DNA of 62,061 nucleotides from an uncultured Lachnospiraceae bacterium. GTDB lineage: Bacteria > Bacillota > Clostridia > Lachnospirales > Lachnospiraceae. The stretch spans positions 1-62,061 of the forward strand of contig CANOVJ010000017.1 of the NCBI GenBank assembly GCA_947570615.1, written 5' to 3'. The notes below the pieces were generated by a model. It saw only the letters and a list, made by a program, of their open reading frames with translations. It was not told the origin of the DNA and made no database searches. A program made the translations under genes and the position numbers. Positions within the stretch are counted from its first letter, which is position 1. The number at the start of each line of letters is the position of its first letter. This document shows, one piece after another, positions 49,412-58,249 of this stretch.

Positions 49412-50893
49412 ATGAGCTTTAAAGTTGCTTTTATCGGTGCGGGCAGCATCGGCTTTACCAGACGTCTTCTGTCAGACATCCTGACGGTACCCGAACTGCG
49501 GGACATCGAGGTGGCGTTTACAGACATCAATGAGGAGAACCTGCGGATGGTCACGCAGCTCTGCCAGCGGGATATCGATTCCAACGGACTTTCCATCAAG
49601 ATACACGCGACGCTGGATCGCAGGGAGGCCTTTCAGAATGCAAAATATGTGATCAACTGTGTGCGGATCGGCATGCTCGAGGGCTTTGCCACCGATGTGG
49701 AAATCCCCTTAAAATACGGCGTGGATCAGTGCGTGGGCGATACCCTGTGTATCGGAGGAATCATGTACGGCCAGAGAGGCGTTCAGGCCATCCTCGAGTT
49801 CTGTAAGGATATCCGCGAGGTCGCGGACAAAGACTGTATCATGCTCAACTATTCCAACCCCAACGCCATGCTGACCTGGGCGGCCAACAAATACGGCCAT
49901 GTTCCCACATACGGCCTCTGCCACGGGGTACAGCACGGTCACAGCCAGATCGCTCAGGCTCTTGGCCGGGACAAAAAGGATGTGGATATCATCTGCGCAG
50001 GGCTTAACCACCAGACCTGGTACATCAGCGTAAAGGTTGACGGCAGAGAGATGAAGGATGAGCTCTACCCCTTAATGTGCCAGGCAGATTTTGCCAAAGA
50101 TGAAAATATCCGTCTGGATGTGATGAAGAATTTCGGGTACTATTCCACGGAGTCCAACGGCCATCTGTCCGAGTATCTCATGTGGTACCGCAAGCGCCCG
50201 GAGGATATGGAGAAGTGGATCAATTTTTCCAGCTGGATCCAGGGCGAGACGGCGGGCTATCTGCGCGTCTGCACAGAGTCCAGAAACTGGTTCGAGACGG
50301 ATTTCCCCAACTGGATGAAAGAGGATCCGAACAGCTATACCCCGGAGAAGCGCTCCGAGGAGCACGGCTCCTACATTATCGAGTCCCTGGAGACCGGAAG
50401 ACGTTACAGAGGGCATTTCAATGTGATGAACAACGGCGCCATCACCAATCTGCCGGATGAGTGCGTGGTGGAGGTCCCCTGCTATGTGGACGGAAGCGGC
50501 GTGAGCATTCCCAGGGTGGGCGATCTTCCCATGGGCTGCGCGGCCATCTGCTCCCAGTCCGTCTGGGTTCAGAAGCTGGCTGTCGAGGCCGCCGTACATG
50601 CGGATATCAACCTGCTCTATCAGGCCGGCATGATGGATCCCTTAACCGGCGCTGTCTGCACACCGGACGAGATCAAACAGATGATTGACGAGATGCTGAT
50701 CGCCGGAGAAAAGTGGCTGCCTCAGTATGCGGAGGAGATCGGGCGGGCAAAAGAGCGGATGAAGGGAGAGCTTCTGCCTTACCGCCCGGTGAAGGGTTTC
50801 AGTCTTAAGACCAGGACCGTCGAGGAGATGTCGGAGGAAAAAGAAAAGTACAGGGCGCTGGCTTCGGCGGCTGCCAAGGAAAATGTGAAGTAA
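49412..50893 (+). CDS. Glycoside hydrolase family 4 (alpha-galactosidase/glucuronidase-like)
   Basis: A 493-residue NAD- and metal-dependent glycosidase. The Rossmann motif AFIGAGSIGFTRRLL is followed by NYSNPNAMLTWA, the metal-site motif YGLCHGVQHG (C170-H-G-V) and AGLNHQTW (H200). The CHG-x form is the one described for alpha-glucuronidases and alpha-galacturonidases of GH4; alpha-galactosidases usually have CHSV. Substrate is therefore more likely an alpha-linked uronide, but this is inference. AAAAGGAG precedes the ATG. It is divergent from the AraC regulator and differs clearly from the GH4 enzyme at 19893. Confidence 0.9.
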   Translation: MSFKVAFIGAGSIGFTRRLLSDILTVPELRDIEVAFTDINEENLRMVTQLCQRDIDSNGLSIKIHATLDRREAFQNAKYVINCVRIGMLEGFATDVEIPLKYGVDQCVGDTLCIGGIMYGQRGVQAILEFCKDIREVADKDCIMLNYSNPNAMLTWAANKYGHVPTYGLCHGVQHGHSQIAQALGRDKKDVDIICAGLNHQTWYISVKVDGREMKDELYPLMCQADFAKDENIRLDVMKNFGYYSTESNGHLSEYLMWYRKRPEDMEKWINFSSWIQGETAGYLRVCTESRNWFETDFPNWMKEDPNSYTPEKRSEEHGSYIIESLETGRRYRGHFNVMNNGAITNLPDECVVEVPCYVDGSGVSIPRVGDLPMGCAAICSQSVWVQKLAVEAAVHADINLLYQAGMMDPLTGAVCTPDEIKQMIDEMLIAGEKWLPQYAEEIGRAKERMKGELLPYRPVKGFSLKTRTVEEMSEEKEKYRALASAAAKENVK

Positions 50894-50916
50894 GAAAGTT
50901 TACCTGCAAAAGTTAC

Positions 50917-50946
50917 GCCCGGAAAGGAATCGTTTCCTTTCCGGGC
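50917..50946. terminator. Terminator hairpin between convergent GH4 and CofE-like genes
   Basis: GCCCGGAAAGGAA (50917-50929) pairs perfectly with TTCCTTTCCGGGC (50934-50946). The T-run is weak on either strand, but the position between convergent genes supports termination. Confidence 0.7.
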
Positions 50947-50955
50947 TGTCTGTTG

Positions 50956-52146
50956 TCAGCTTACATAGTTGTCGAAGTAACCCTGAATCAGGATCACCGG
51001 GGTTCCCTTGTCGCCGGAGCCGCTGGTCAGGTCGCACAGAGAGCCGATCAGGTCGGTGAGCCTTCGGGGAGTGGTTCCCTGGGAGGCCATGTCGCCCACC
51101 AGATTATCCTTCTTTTCCCGGATGCGCTCTGAGATGGCTTCTCTGAGCGCTTCCCCGGAGAGATCCTTAAAATCGTTGTCCGCAAGGTATTTCAGCTTCA
51201 CCTCATTGGGCGTCCCCTCAAGGCCCGGGGTGCTGGCCGGGGATACGCAGGGGTCGGCAAGCTCCCAGATCTTTCCGATGGGATCCTTGAACGCGCCGTC
51301 GCCGTAAACCATGACCTCCACATGCTTTCCGGTTCTGACCAGGATTTCCTTCTGGATATCCATCACCAGACCGGTACATTCTCTGGGGAAGAGCTTGATG
51401 GTATCCTCCGTGGACTTGTTGGAGCCCAGAAGGCCGTAGCTCTCATTGCAGCCGCTTCCGTTTACAGGGCTGGTGAGGATATCGTCCATGCCCATCACCA
51501 CCTCTGCGCCTGCTGCCTTTAACAGCCTCTTCGTGCGCGCCCTGGTGTGGATATCGCAGTTTAACACCCTCTTCGCATAGGGGAGGATACTGCGGCAGTC
51601 GTTGGCAAAGATGATCTCCACCTCCGCGCCCGACTCTCTGATCAGGTCGCCGTAGTATTCCACATAGTCCACTCCCGTGAAGGGATGTCTGTTTTCACCA
51701 AAAAGCTCACGGTACCTTTCCAGTGTGAGGACGTCGCTGTAGGGATTCACTCCCGCCTCGTCAAGCTGATCCAGCGAAACCAGCGCGTTCCCCACCTCGT
51801 CGCTGGGGTAGCTGAGCATCAGGACCACCTTCCTGGCACCCATGGCAATCCCCCGCAGGCAGATCGCGAAACGGTTCCTTGACAGGATCGGGAAGATAAC
51901 TCCGATGGTCTCTCCCCCCAGCTTCGAGCGCACATCCTGGGCGATGGCTTCCACCGACGCGTAGTTCCCCTGGGATCTTGCAACCACGGATTCCGTCACC
52001 GCAATCACGTCCCTGTCGCGGATCTCGAACCCTTCCGCCTTTGCCGCCTCCAGCACGCTGTCAGTCACAATTTTTACCAGATCGTCGCCCTCCCTTATGA
52101 TCGGGCAGCGGATCCCTCTTGATATCGTTCCAACTTTTCTTTCCAT
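50956..52146 (-). CDS. CofE-like F420-0:gamma-glutamyl ligase family protein
   Basis: A 396-residue protein of the coenzyme F420-0:L-glutamate ligase superfamily. Visible family segments are DRDVIAVTESVVARSQGNY near residue 45, FPILSRNRFAICLRGIAMGA, a long middle region with NGSGCNESYGLLGSNKSTEDTIKLFPR and VYGDGAFKDPIGKIWELADP. Such proteins add glutamate to F420-0, but no other F420 gene is in the window and Lachnospiraceae are not known F420 producers, so it may ligate glutamate to another acceptor. The ATG at 52146 is 9 bases after GGGAG; the ATG at 52152 is only 3 away. Confidence 0.78.
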   Translation of the reverse strand: MERKVGTISRGIRCPIIREGDDLVKIVTDSVLEAAKAEGFEIRDRDVIAVTESVVARSQGNYASVEAIAQDVRSKLGGETIGVIFPILSRNRFAICLRGIAMGARKVVLMLSYPSDEVGNALVSLDQLDEAGVNPYSDVLTLERYRELFGENRHPFTGVDYVEYYGDLIRESGAEVEIIFANDCRSILPYAKRVLNCDIHTRARTKRLLKAAGAEVVMGMDDILTSPVNGSGCNESYGLLGSNKSTEDTIKLFPRECTGLVMDIQKEILVRTGKHVEVMVYGDGAFKDPIGKIWELADPCVSPASTPGLEGTPNEVKLKYLADNDFKDLSGEALREAISERIREKKDNLVGDMASQGTTPRRLTDLIGSLCDLTSGSGDKGTPVILIQGYFDNYVS

Positions 52147-52299
52147 ATCCATCTTCTCCCTTGGTAGATTTCAGATTCCGCCGGCATCCATATCAGCTAT
52201 CCCCAAAATCGCCGGGTTTATCCTTTCTTATTATAGTATAGTGAGGGAGAAAACAAAAGAATTATTTGAAAAAGTGTTATTACTGTAATCGCTTTTTGT

Positions 52300-52473
52300 T
52301 ATTTAAAAAAGCTGAGTCCTACGCGGCGTAATAGTTTATGGTAAAACCACACGTGGAGAAACTCATCCATGAGAACAGTACATGAAGTAAAACTGGATTT
52401 TCCGCTTAAGGAAATCAGGATGATCGTGGGAAGTCCGGACTTTAACCGGAACAGGGCGTACTGTCCGTCATAA
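52300..52473 (+). pseudogene. Decayed MerR-family regulator fragment
   Basis: Translating across frames gives pieces of a TipA-type MerR regulator: LSPTRRNSLW, then HVEKLIHENS in another frame, then VKLDFPLKEIRMIVGSPDF in the first frame again (compare the family pattern LGFPLKEIKEILDSPDF). Stops and at least two frame changes interrupt it and the recognition helix is missing. The third piece can be read from an ATG at 52369 to a stop at 52471, 34 codons. It fills the gap between the CofE-like and NUDIX genes and is probably not functional. Confidence 0.6.
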
Positions 52474-52494
52474 ACCTGCGTGCTCCGTGCCTTC

Positions 52495-52923
52495 TCAGAA
52501 AAACCCTCTGCGCCCGGCCTCTGCCAGAAGCTCTGGCTGGATATCGGGATACGTCCATCTGCCGGGCAGTTCATCAGTCAGTATAATCTTCTCGATCTCA
52601 CTGTGGAGCTCTCTCTCAAGCTTTGCTATTTCTGCGAAATAAAGCCCGCCAAAAGATTCCTGCTCCCCCGTCTCCTCCTGAGATGACACGCTGTACACAC
52701 ACACCGGCCTTATTGTATAATCCGTTGCGCCGGTTTCCTCCCACAATTCCCTGCGGGCTGTCTCCTCGATGTCCTCGCCGGGTTCTCTGTGTCCTCCGGG
52801 CACTTCCAGCGTATCTCTCTGCCAGTGCTTGCAGAATACCCACTGTCCCCTGTACCGGGCGATGATCACCGCGAATTTCAGGAGCTCATCCTCCGCCTGA
52901 TCGTAAATCTTAACCCGTTTCAT
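52495..52923 (-). CDS. NUDIX hydrolase
   Basis: A 142-residue pyrophosphohydrolase. The NUDIX box GHREPGEDIEETARRELWEETGA matches G-x5-E-x7-R-E-U-x-E-E-x-G-U near residue 43. The C-terminal DELPGRWTYPDIQPELLAEA is typical of small 8-oxo-dGTP or nucleotide-sugar type members; substrate is unknown. The ATG at 52923 overlaps the stop of the upstream GNAT gene by 4 bp and uses GGAGGAAGGGG inside that gene, so the two are translationally coupled. A frame extension to 52977 lies inside the GNAT gene. Confidence 0.92.
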   Translation of the reverse strand: MKRVKIYDQAEDELLKFAVIIARYRGQWVFCKHWQRDTLEVPGGHREPGEDIEETARRELWEETGATDYTIRPVCVYSVSSQEETGEQESFGGLYFAEIAKLERELHSEIEKIILTDELPGRWTYPDIQPELLAEAGRRGFF

Positions 52924-53957
52924 GCCCCTTCCTCCACCTTCATGACATAAATCTGACAGGGACACTGCTCTCCCCACAGGGTGGGAAAAACCTCGAACTC
53001 CTTAAACCCAAGGCTCTGATAAAATCTGTTGGTTTTGTCGTAATCCTCGTAGTGTCCCATCTGAACGGTTTTTACCTGCAAAAAGGAGTATCCTTCCCGT
53101 GCGGCGCACCTTCTGGCCGCCAGAAACAGCTCCCTTCCGGCCCCCTGCCTGTGGTATTCTTTCAGTACCCCCATGACAGCAAGCTCTGCCGTCTCTTTTC
53201 CGGTCTGCTTAAGGCACAGAAACCCCACAGGCACTTCCCCCTGAAACGTCGCGAAAAACAGCTGATCTGCGCTCTCTCTGATATACTCCTCCCGGGCGTC
53301 GGGAATCCCAAACCAGTCCGTCAGATCCTCCAGCACCTGCCTGGCGATGCGAACCTTCCGGGCCCGGTCTGTGAGCTGCCTTACCGCCCATCTCTGTCTG
53401 CGGGAGGCTTCATAGTCCTCCTTTAATATGGAATACCAGCATTCGTCGCACACGCCCAGATTATTCACGCCGTGGGCCTTCCATATTCCCTCCCGGGTCA
53501 TCCCGCTTTTGCGCATAACCCTGCCGGAATTGGGGTTGCGGGGGTCGTGGCAGGCGCTCACGCAGTTCATCCCCACTTCCTCAAAAAAGAACGCGATCAC
53601 CGCCCGCAGCGCCTCCGCTGTAATCCCCTGTCCCCACCAGTTCCTGCCGATACAGTAGCCCACATCCGCGCGCCCGGTATCGTTATCTGTTTTCACCGCC
53701 GCAATACTCCCGATGGGCTCATGGATTTCCTTCAGCTCAATGGCCCACTGATAATACTGCGGGTCATTCTCCTGATCGATCCAGCTTTTTATAACCATCC
53801 TGGAAACATCCTCGTTCGCATGGGTCGGCCAGGTGAGAAATCTGGTCACCTGGGGATCTGACGCCCAGTTGCGGAACATGGGCTGTGCATCCTCCGCTTT
53901 AAATGGACGCAGAATCAGGCGTCCGGTTTCGATTGTTCTGGTTCCTCTGTGGTTCAT
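52920..53957 (-). CDS. Tandem GNAT acetyltransferase (two domains)
   Basis: A 345-residue fusion of two GNAT folds. The first (residues ~1-180) is of the ribosomal-protein/RimJ type: RTIETGRLILRPFKAEDAQPMF, VGYCIGRNWWGQGITAEALRAV and RVMRKSGMTREGIW. The second (~195-345) has AELAVMGVLKEYHRQGAGRELFLAA with the acetyl-CoA loop and RFYQSLGFKEFEVF. GGAGAG precedes the ATG at 53957; the frame extends to 53987 without a site. It is coupled by a 4-bp overlap to the NUDIX gene. Substrates are unknown; a small-molecule or antibiotic-modifying role is possible but unsupported. Confidence 0.9.
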   Translation of the reverse strand: MNHRGTRTIETGRLILRPFKAEDAQPMFRNWASDPQVTRFLTWPTHANEDVSRMVIKSWIDQENDPQYYQWAIELKEIHEPIGSIAAVKTDNDTGRADVGYCIGRNWWGQGITAEALRAVIAFFFEEVGMNCVSACHDPRNPNSGRVMRKSGMTREGIWKAHGVNNLGVCDECWYSILKEDYEASRRQRWAVRQLTDRARKVRIARQVLEDLTDWFGIPDAREEYIRESADQLFFATFQGEVPVGFLCLKQTGKETAELAVMGVLKEYHRQGAGRELFLAARRCAAREGYSFLQVKTVQMGHYEDYDKTNRFYQSLGFKEFEVFPTLWGEQCPCQIYVMKVEEGA

Positions 53958-54020
53958 ATTCTCTCCTGTCTGTTCGCTCCTGCACACACGAAACCGGTTT
54001 CCTTTTTGTGACAGATCCCG

Positions 54021-55040
54021 TCACTGATCCTGTCCAAAGGGCACAAGGTCTCTGACGGCGTCTGCCGGACGGATCACTCTGTCCTCATGATCGATATCCA
54101 CCAGAGTGTAACGCTCGTTCCCCATCCCCAGCTCCTTCATATAAGAAAGCTGACGCAGGCCGTGACGGGTTTCAATGCGCTCCACAAGGGCATGACGCTC
54201 CTGCGGCGTCATAGCGTACACAATATCCACGCTGGCCTGATCCAGCGCCAGAATGTCCAGAGAGGCACAGATCCCCACGTTGGGCGTTACCACCGGCTCA
54301 GCATGGATTCCCTCGCAGTCACAGGAAACGGACATATTGCGCATCACGTTAATAAAGGCGATATTTTTGCCGAAATGGTCCACTACGGCTTTGGTGGATT
54401 CTGTCATGCGCTCCATAAACTCCTCGTCGCTGATATCCCACTGATCGCTCTGCCCGGGGGTAGTGTGAATCATGGCCTTACCCACCTTCCCGTCGGCGCA
54501 GCCGATTCCGATATTTTTGTTGGAGCCGCCAAAGCCGCCCTTTGTATGGCCCTTAAAGTGCGTGAGCGCAAGCAGGGAATCGTACTCTTTCAGTGTTTTT
54601 CCCACAGACATTTCCGTAAACCATTTTCCGTCCTTTACCGGAAAGAGAACGGCCCCGTCGGCGTCCATGATATCCACCTGCGTAAAATCCCATCCGTTGA
54701 CCCTGAGGGTTTCCCGGTGCTTTTCGGTGGTGTCCCGATCCCCCTCATAGTAGGAATTGGTCTCAATGACGGTTCCATCCGCCAGTTTCTGCTCCATCAG
54801 CGTCCGCACCCACTCACGTGGAATGATATTGGGACCATATTTCTCTCCGGTGTGGAGCTTGATGGCAATCCTTCCCTCCAGCGCCTGACGGATACGCTCA
54901 TAAATTCTGACCAGTCCCTGCGCGGACAGCTCGCGGGTGAAAAAGACAACCGACTCCTCCCCGGAGCGCTCCTCATACGGAACATAATGGTCTCCCCCTG
55001 TACCGGGAACCGGTTTTTTTATTTCTGTCGCTGTAAACAT
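54021..55040 (-). CDS. DUF362-domain protein
   Basis: A 339-residue protein of the DUF362 family, with the segments GRIAIKLHTGEKYGPNIIP, DSLLALTHFKGHTKGGFGGSNKNIGIGCA and VNVMRNMSVSCDCEG-like (read as INVMRNMSVSCDCEG). Cysteines there may bind metal. No ferredoxin domain is attached, unlike some relatives. Function is unknown. The ATG at 55040 is 10 bases after AGGAG; the frame continues to 55064. Its promoter has the 19-bp spacer typical of MerR targets, with a dyad between the boxes, and a MerR gene lies divergently 205 bp away. It is thus probably induced by that regulator. Confidence 0.85.
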   Translation of the reverse strand: MFTATEIKKPVPGTGGDHYVPYEERSGEESVVFFTRELSAQGLVRIYERIRQALEGRIAIKLHTGEKYGPNIIPREWVRTLMEQKLADGTVIETNSYYEGDRDTTEKHRETLRVNGWDFTQVDIMDADGAVLFPVKDGKWFTEMSVGKTLKEYDSLLALTHFKGHTKGGFGGSNKNIGIGCADGKVGKAMIHTTPGQSDQWDISDEEFMERMTESTKAVVDHFGKNIAFINVMRNMSVSCDCEGIHAEPVVTPNVGICASLDILALDQASVDIVYAMTPQERHALVERIETRHGLRQLSYMKELGMGNERYTLVDIDHEDRVIRPADAVRDLVPFGQDQ

Positions 55041-55106
55041 AACATTACTTCTCCTTTCTGTCAATCCTGCTTCCCTGCCTGTTTGACTTCCCTTTCATTT
55101 CATGTT

Positions 55107-55137
55107 ATCTTAATACCTGAACCTGACTTCAGGTCAA
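55107..55137 (-). promoter_or_regulatory. MerR-type promoter and operator of the DUF362 gene
   Basis: On the minus strand TTGACC (55137-55132) and TAAGAT (55112-55107) are separated by exactly 19 bp. Between and over them lies the dyad ACCTGAA-6-TTCAGGT (55115-55134). Overlong spacing with a central dyad is the hallmark of MerR-activated promoters. Confidence 0.8.
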
Positions 55138-55245
55138 TATGGAAGTGAATTTTCCAAAGGAATTTTTTAATGCCTGTCAGTCCCCGGACGATGGCTGTGG
55201 GCCAAAAGGCGGCGGAGCACAGGTTCTTTAAGAGGGGGCGTTTTA

Positions 55246-55686
55246 ATGTACACCATCGGACAGGTATCGGAGATGTTCCGGATCCCGGTTTCCACCCTGC
55301 GCTATTATGACAGAGAAGGGCTTTTTCCCGATATGCGAAGAAGCTCCGGTATCAGAATTTTTACCGACAGAGAGCTTGAACAGCTGCGCGTCATAGATTG
55401 CCTGAAAAAATCCGGACTGGAAATCAGGGCGATCCGGCAGTTTATGGAATGGTGCTCGCAGGGGAAGAGCACCTACGCTCAGAGGCAGGCGCTCTTTTTA
55501 AAACAAAAAGAGACAGTGGAAGCGGAAATCGCACGGCTGGAAAGGACGCTGGATATGATCCGCTTCAAATGCTGGTATTATGAACAGGCCATCGCAGACG
55601 GAAATGAGGAGCGGGTAAGCGAAATGCTTCCCGATAAGCTGCCCCCGGAAATACAGACGCTCTACGACCGCGCCCACCAGGAATAG
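55246..55686 (+). CDS. MerR-family transcriptional regulator
   Basis: A 146-residue regulator. The N-terminal winged helix is MYTIGQVSEMFRIPVSTLRYYDREGLFPD, followed by the second helix pair FTDRELEQLRVIDCLKKSGLEIRAIRQF and a dimerisation coiled coil (KQKETVEAEIARLERTLDMIRFKCWYYE). The C-terminal effector part is short, with one Cys in KCWYYEQ. AAGAGGGGGCG lies before the ATG. It faces the DUF362 gene across a typical MerR promoter, its probable target. Its stop codon abuts the stop of the convergent 828-residue gene with no base between. Confidence 0.93.
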   Translation: MYTIGQVSEMFRIPVSTLRYYDREGLFPDMRRSSGIRIFTDRELEQLRVIDCLKKSGLEIRAIRQFMEWCSQGKSTYAQRQALFLKQKETVEAEIARLERTLDMIRFKCWYYEQAIADGNEERVSEMLPDKLPPEIQTLYDRAHQE

Positions 55687-58173
55687 CTAATCCGCATTCC
55701 CTGCCGTCACAGGCAACGCCAGCTCCTTTTCCTGTACACAGTTGGACAGGTATTGGAACCTCCCATCCTTCCCCGGACGGACAGTGATCTGGTTTGTGAA
55801 GGCGCAGTCGGAGTCATAATCGGGCCACACGCCGTCCACCATGAGGGTGACGGTTCCATCCTCATTCTCCTTATAGTCGACCACCTCCCCAAAGGGCGGA
55901 TAGGGATTTACATGAATCCTTTCAAAGGGATAGCCGTCTCTCCCCTCATCGTACCCGCAGCATTTTCTGAGCTGCTCCCGGGATACCGGGAAATAAGCCG
56001 TCATAATCTCCTCATAGACTCCGGCCGGAATCTGCCCGTCCTTCACCTTCAGATTCTCCCCTGTATCCATGTGGTAAATATCCTCAAACATACATGACGT
56101 CAGGATCTTTTCCACACTGTCGCTGTCCCAGTTGGTGACAAGCATGTTATAGTTTACATAGCTTAATCCGGATATGTATTTTCCGGTCAGCTCCCGGCAT
56201 TTATCCGAAAGAGGACTTACCCGCCAATACTGCCTCAGGCTGGTGTGGATGGTCTCCTCCGTATACCTGTAGAAAAAGTATCCCTTTTCTGTGAGCCGGA
56301 TCTCGGCCACGTCGCTTACGGAGGCTCCCTGTATCTCGGGAACGCCTCCTTCCCTCCATCGGATCCCTGTATAGTAGATCTGTATCCGTCCCTGCCTGAA
56401 AAGAAAGGTTACAGACCCGATCAGTCCGTCTTTGCTTATCTCAAATACTGTGACCATGGAATCCTCTCCCCGCAGATACGCCGCGTAGAAGGTTTCCATT
56501 TTCTCACAGTTCTGCATATTGGTATTCTCCTCCACGCTCACCAGATCATTTTTTCCCAGCTCCTCCACCACTGCCCTGCGCTGCCTGGCGCTAAACTCAC
56601 CGACCCCGGAGGAAAGATCCGGCATATCCCTTATCCCTGCCTCCTGATAGATGGCCCGGACGGACTCGGCGGCCGCCAGTGCCTCCTGCTGCAGACGACG
56701 TTTTTCCTCATCCGAAAACAGGCAGTCCGCGGCCTGTGTGAAATACCAGTATTCCGACTCCGCGGAGGTTATACCGGATGTATCCTGTCCGGATAGATCC
56801 GGCCCGGATACATGCTCTGCGTATATCTCTGTCCACTCCTCCCGGGTCAGCCGGGGCGTGTACCATGTGGGCTCACAGTTATTTTCCGAAGGTATGACAC
56901 GGTTTGAGACATATTCCACGCCGCCATTCTCCAGCGGGCGGACCACCACCTCGTGGGCGTATGCCCTGGAAAGATCTTCATGGGGAAACACCGCATGGAC
57001 CGTCAGCGTAATCGTTCTGTCCGCGTTTTCCACGGCTCCCACCACCTCCGGAAAAGGGTACTGCGGATACTCCGTCTCATAGAATCCCCTCGGACGGTAC
57101 TCATAGGCCTCCTTCCCGGGATCCCAGGTCGTCTTCGCCCGCAGCGTCTCCTTTTCAATGCAAAGACAGGTCATGAGCACGCCCTCGAACTCCTCCTCCG
57201 GGATCCTGTATACCGCGCCCCTGTTCAGATTGGTGTCCGCGGGATAAGGTACGTCCCGTCCATAAATACGCGGATAAAAAATGTCGTACAGATCATAAAA
57301 ATCCAGCGCTCCGAAGTCATCCTCGTTCCAGTCCGTGAGAAACATGTTATTCCGTCCATAGCCGATGGGCAGAATATATTTTCGGTTCAGCTCTCTGTAT
57401 TTTTCCTCCAGCGGCTGTATCCGCAGGGCCGTATGCTCCTCCGTCCCGCTCATGGAAAGCACGTACATCTCCTGCGAAAACCAGGTTCCCGAGAACATCA
57501 GATACCCGTCCCGGGAATGATTCCAGTAATCCGCCGGGTAATTTTCGGTAATTTCCCTCCGCAGCGTTCCCGCCTTATTCCCCTGCATTCCGCCCTCTGC
57601 GACGCCGCTTCCGTAAGCGGTCTGCGGCTGTGCGCTCATTTCGTACCGGTAACAGCTTCTGGTTACATCCACCCTCCCATTCTCTGTGTGCAGATCGTAT
57701 CGTACCAGGCTCTGCGGATCGCTCACCTCCAGGATCGCGATCTCCGCCTCCTGACCACTGTCCACCTTTTCACAGAACTGCCTGACCTGCGCGGCCTGAA
57801 CCATATCAATCTGATTCCCGCTGTCAACAGCAGCATATCCGCTTTCTCCAAGCCGGGTTATGAGCTCCCGCAGTCTCTCCAGGTCAGACTGCCCTGCGCC
57901 ATCCACCGCCCCGCTGTCACCGCCCGGCTTTTCATGAAAGGATGAGAAGATCTCTGCAATTTTTTTCATATCCTGATTTTCCAGGTCCTGCGCCTCGTCC
58001 GAATCCGCAAAAGCTTCCAAGGACGGCGGCCTCCGGTCACTGCCGCGAAACGCCGCGACGGATACGGCCATAACGGCGACCACCGCGCCCGCGGCCGTGA
58101 CCGCCATAACGATTGCCGCCGCATTCAGGAATCTGCGAGTTCTTCTTCGATTGTGTCTGTCTTTTCTTTTCAT
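55687..58173 (-). CDS. Membrane-anchored uncharacterised protein, 828 aa, two similar halves
   Basis: I recognise no family. A very basic N-terminus (MKRKDRHNRRRTRRF) and one helix (LNAAAIVMAVTAAGAVVAVMAVSVAAF) anchor an extracellular domain. Two similar halves are visible: LREITENYPADYW ... LEEKYRELNRKYILPIGYGRNNMFLTDW ... AYAHEVVVRPLENGGVEYVSN matches IHTSLRQYW ... LSDKCRELTGKYISGLSYVNYNMLVTNW ... AFTNQITVRPGKDGRFQYLSN. A third copy of the last module is the fragment at 61288-61500. It lies divergent from blaI, with BlaI-type TACA/TGTA sites in the shared upstream region, so it may belong to the same regulon. No AGGAGG is obvious; GGGAGG lies before the ATG. Confidence 0.82.
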   Translation of the reverse strand: MKRKDRHNRRRTRRFLNAAAIVMAVTAAGAVVAVMAVSVAAFRGSDRRPPSLEAFADSDEAQDLENQDMKKIAEIFSSFHEKPGGDSGAVDGAGQSDLERLRELITRLGESGYAAVDSGNQIDMVQAAQVRQFCEKVDSGQEAEIAILEVSDPQSLVRYDLHTENGRVDVTRSCYRYEMSAQPQTAYGSGVAEGGMQGNKAGTLRREITENYPADYWNHSRDGYLMFSGTWFSQEMYVLSMSGTEEHTALRIQPLEEKYRELNRKYILPIGYGRNNMFLTDWNEDDFGALDFYDLYDIFYPRIYGRDVPYPADTNLNRGAVYRIPEEEFEGVLMTCLCIEKETLRAKTTWDPGKEAYEYRPRGFYETEYPQYPFPEVVGAVENADRTITLTVHAVFPHEDLSRAYAHEVVVRPLENGGVEYVSNRVIPSENNCEPTWYTPRLTREEWTEIYAEHVSGPDLSGQDTSGITSAESEYWYFTQAADCLFSDEEKRRLQQEALAAAESVRAIYQEAGIRDMPDLSSGVGEFSARQRRAVVEELGKNDLVSVEENTNMQNCEKMETFYAAYLRGEDSMVTVFEISKDGLIGSVTFLFRQGRIQIYYTGIRWREGGVPEIQGASVSDVAEIRLTEKGYFFYRYTEETIHTSLRQYWRVSPLSDKCRELTGKYISGLSYVNYNMLVTNWDSDSVEKILTSCMFEDIYHMDTGENLKVKDGQIPAGVYEEIMTAYFPVSREQLRKCCGYDEGRDGYPFERIHVNPYPPFGEVVDYKENEDGTVTLMVDGVWPDYDSDCAFTNQITVRPGKDGRFQYLSNCVQEKELALPVTAGNAD

Positions 58174-58249
58174 GAAAGCCTCCCTTTTACCACTGCACGG
58201 AATCAGACCGGTTCAGAGATGTAACCTCGTGATCTGCTTTGCTCAAGCT

